Part shown: positions 5,342-5,815 of the stretch, piece by piece
Layout: the number at the start of each line of letters is the position of its first letter
Position numbering within the stretch: position 1 is the stretch's first letter
Source of the DNA: an uncultured Paracoccaceae bacterium
GTDB taxonomy: Bacteria > Pseudomonadota > Alphaproteobacteria > Rhodobacterales > Rhodobacteraceae
Length of the DNA stretch: 5,815 nt
Reading direction: 5' to 3'
NCBI GenBank assembly: GCA_937927885.1
Contig: CALEZJ010000259.1
Location: 1-5,815, forward strand
Position numbers and translations under genes: made by a program
The notes under the pieces: generated by a model
What the model was told of the DNA's origin: nothing
Seen by the model: only the letters and a program-made list of their open reading frames with translations
Database searches by the model: none

Positions 5342-5815
5342 ATGACACGGCTCTGGATCCTCTGCGCGGGGCTGATGATGGCGTCCTGGCCCGAAATCGC
5401 CCTGGCGCAGGAACTGACCCTGTCGATGGGCGAGGGCGGCAGCTTTGCCCTGCGGTCGGTCCAGTTGATCGTGCTGATGACCTTGCTCAGCCTGGTTCCC
5501 GGGCTCTTGATCATGATCACCTGCTTTCCGTTCATCGTCACCGTGCTGGCGATCCTGCGGCAGGCCATCGGCCTGCAACAGTCGCCGCCGGGGATGCTGC
5601 TGACCACTCTGGCGCTGTTCCTGACCTATTTCGTGATGGAGCCGGTGTTCACCGCGGCCTGGGCGGCCGGCATGGTCCCGCTCGAAGCCGGCCAGATCGG
5701 CGTCGAAGAGGCGGTGATGCGCGCGCTCGACCCCTTTCGCAGCTTCATGGTGGCCCGGATCGCACCGGAGACCTGGAACGGCCTGGCGGCCCTGCGCCCC
5801 GATGCCCCGGTCTTT
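5342..5815 (+). CDS. fliP: Flagellar export gate protein FliP, N-terminal part
   Basis: FliP forms, with FliQ and FliR, the gate through which flagellar subunits cross the inner membrane. The window ends after 158 codons with the frame open; FliP proteins are usually about 245 residues, so roughly a third is missing. A cleavable signal peptide is visible (MTRLWILCAGLMM and onward, with ALA|Q near residue 23), as is normal for FliP. The first membrane region at about 39-75 contains LLSLVPGLLIMIT and VTVLAILRQAIGLQQSPP, the strongest family signature. A second at about 86-108 contains ALFLTYFVMEPVF. The following periplasmic segment has the expected EEAV-x-RALDPFRSFM (122-136). Residues 60-64 read TCFPF where many FliP proteins have TSFTR. 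The start ATG lies 3 bases after the fliN stop, with a weak GGGA site upstream. Confidence 0.97.
   Translation, partial: MTRLWILCAGLMMASWPEIALAQELTLSMGEGGSFALRSVQLIVLMTLLSLVPGLLIMITCFPFIVTVLAILRQAIGLQQSPPGMLLTTLALFLTYFVMEPVFTAAWAAGMVPLEAGQIGVEEAVMRALDPFRSFMVARIAPETWNGLAALRPDAPVF

Noticed and set aside
4282..5607. A 441-codon open frame on the minus strand
   Set aside because: It is antisense to the end of fliF, fliH, fliN and the start of fliP, all clearly supported. Its product is low-complexity Ser/Arg-rich.

Overview
This window is a piece of a bacterial flagellar gene cluster. The DNA is GC-rich. The gene order and protein features point to an alphaproteobacterium, most likely a Rhodobacterales/Rhodobacteraceae member with a CtrA-controlled flagellum. 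Three things support this: a small N-anchored coiled-coil protein and a MotE-like protein sit between fliL and motA; the FliP core has a TCFPF variant where TSFTR is usual; and a near-perfect CtrA box lies in the divergent promoter region. The species cannot be named from the sequence.

Layout. Two gene sets diverge from a 128-bp intergenic region at 2712-2839. Leftward (minus strand) come fliL (2711-2211), a small membrane-anchored coiled-coil protein resembling DUF6468 (2202-1738), a MotE-like protein with an MgtE_N-type C-terminus (1738-1130), motA (1066-197), and the start of a secreted protein that leaves the window at base 1. Rightward (plus strand) come fliF (2840-4450), a fliH-like gene (4450-5046), fliN (5039-5338), and the first 158 codons of fliP, which leaves the window at base 5815. 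Genes are tightly packed. Three junctions are TGATG stop/start overlaps and one is an 8-base overlap. The only sizeable gap inside a gene set is 63 bases in front of motA.

How the genes work together. The leftward set looks like a stator module. MotA is the stator ion-channel subunit and FliL is the stator-associated ring protein. The MotE-like, DUF6468-like and secreted proteins are probably accessory factors on the periplasmic and cytoplasmic sides. The rightward set looks like a base and export module: FliF (MS ring), FliH (export ATPase regulator), FliN (C ring) and FliP (export gate). MotB, FliG, FliM, FliI and FliJ are not in the window and must be encoded elsewhere. A CtrA site at 2769-2783 lies where it could control both sets at once.

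Nothing here is an obviously new kind of system. The least understood parts are the three accessory genes around motA. Every base outside the short intergenic stretches is accounted for by a gene, and the other long open frames are GC-rich shadows.
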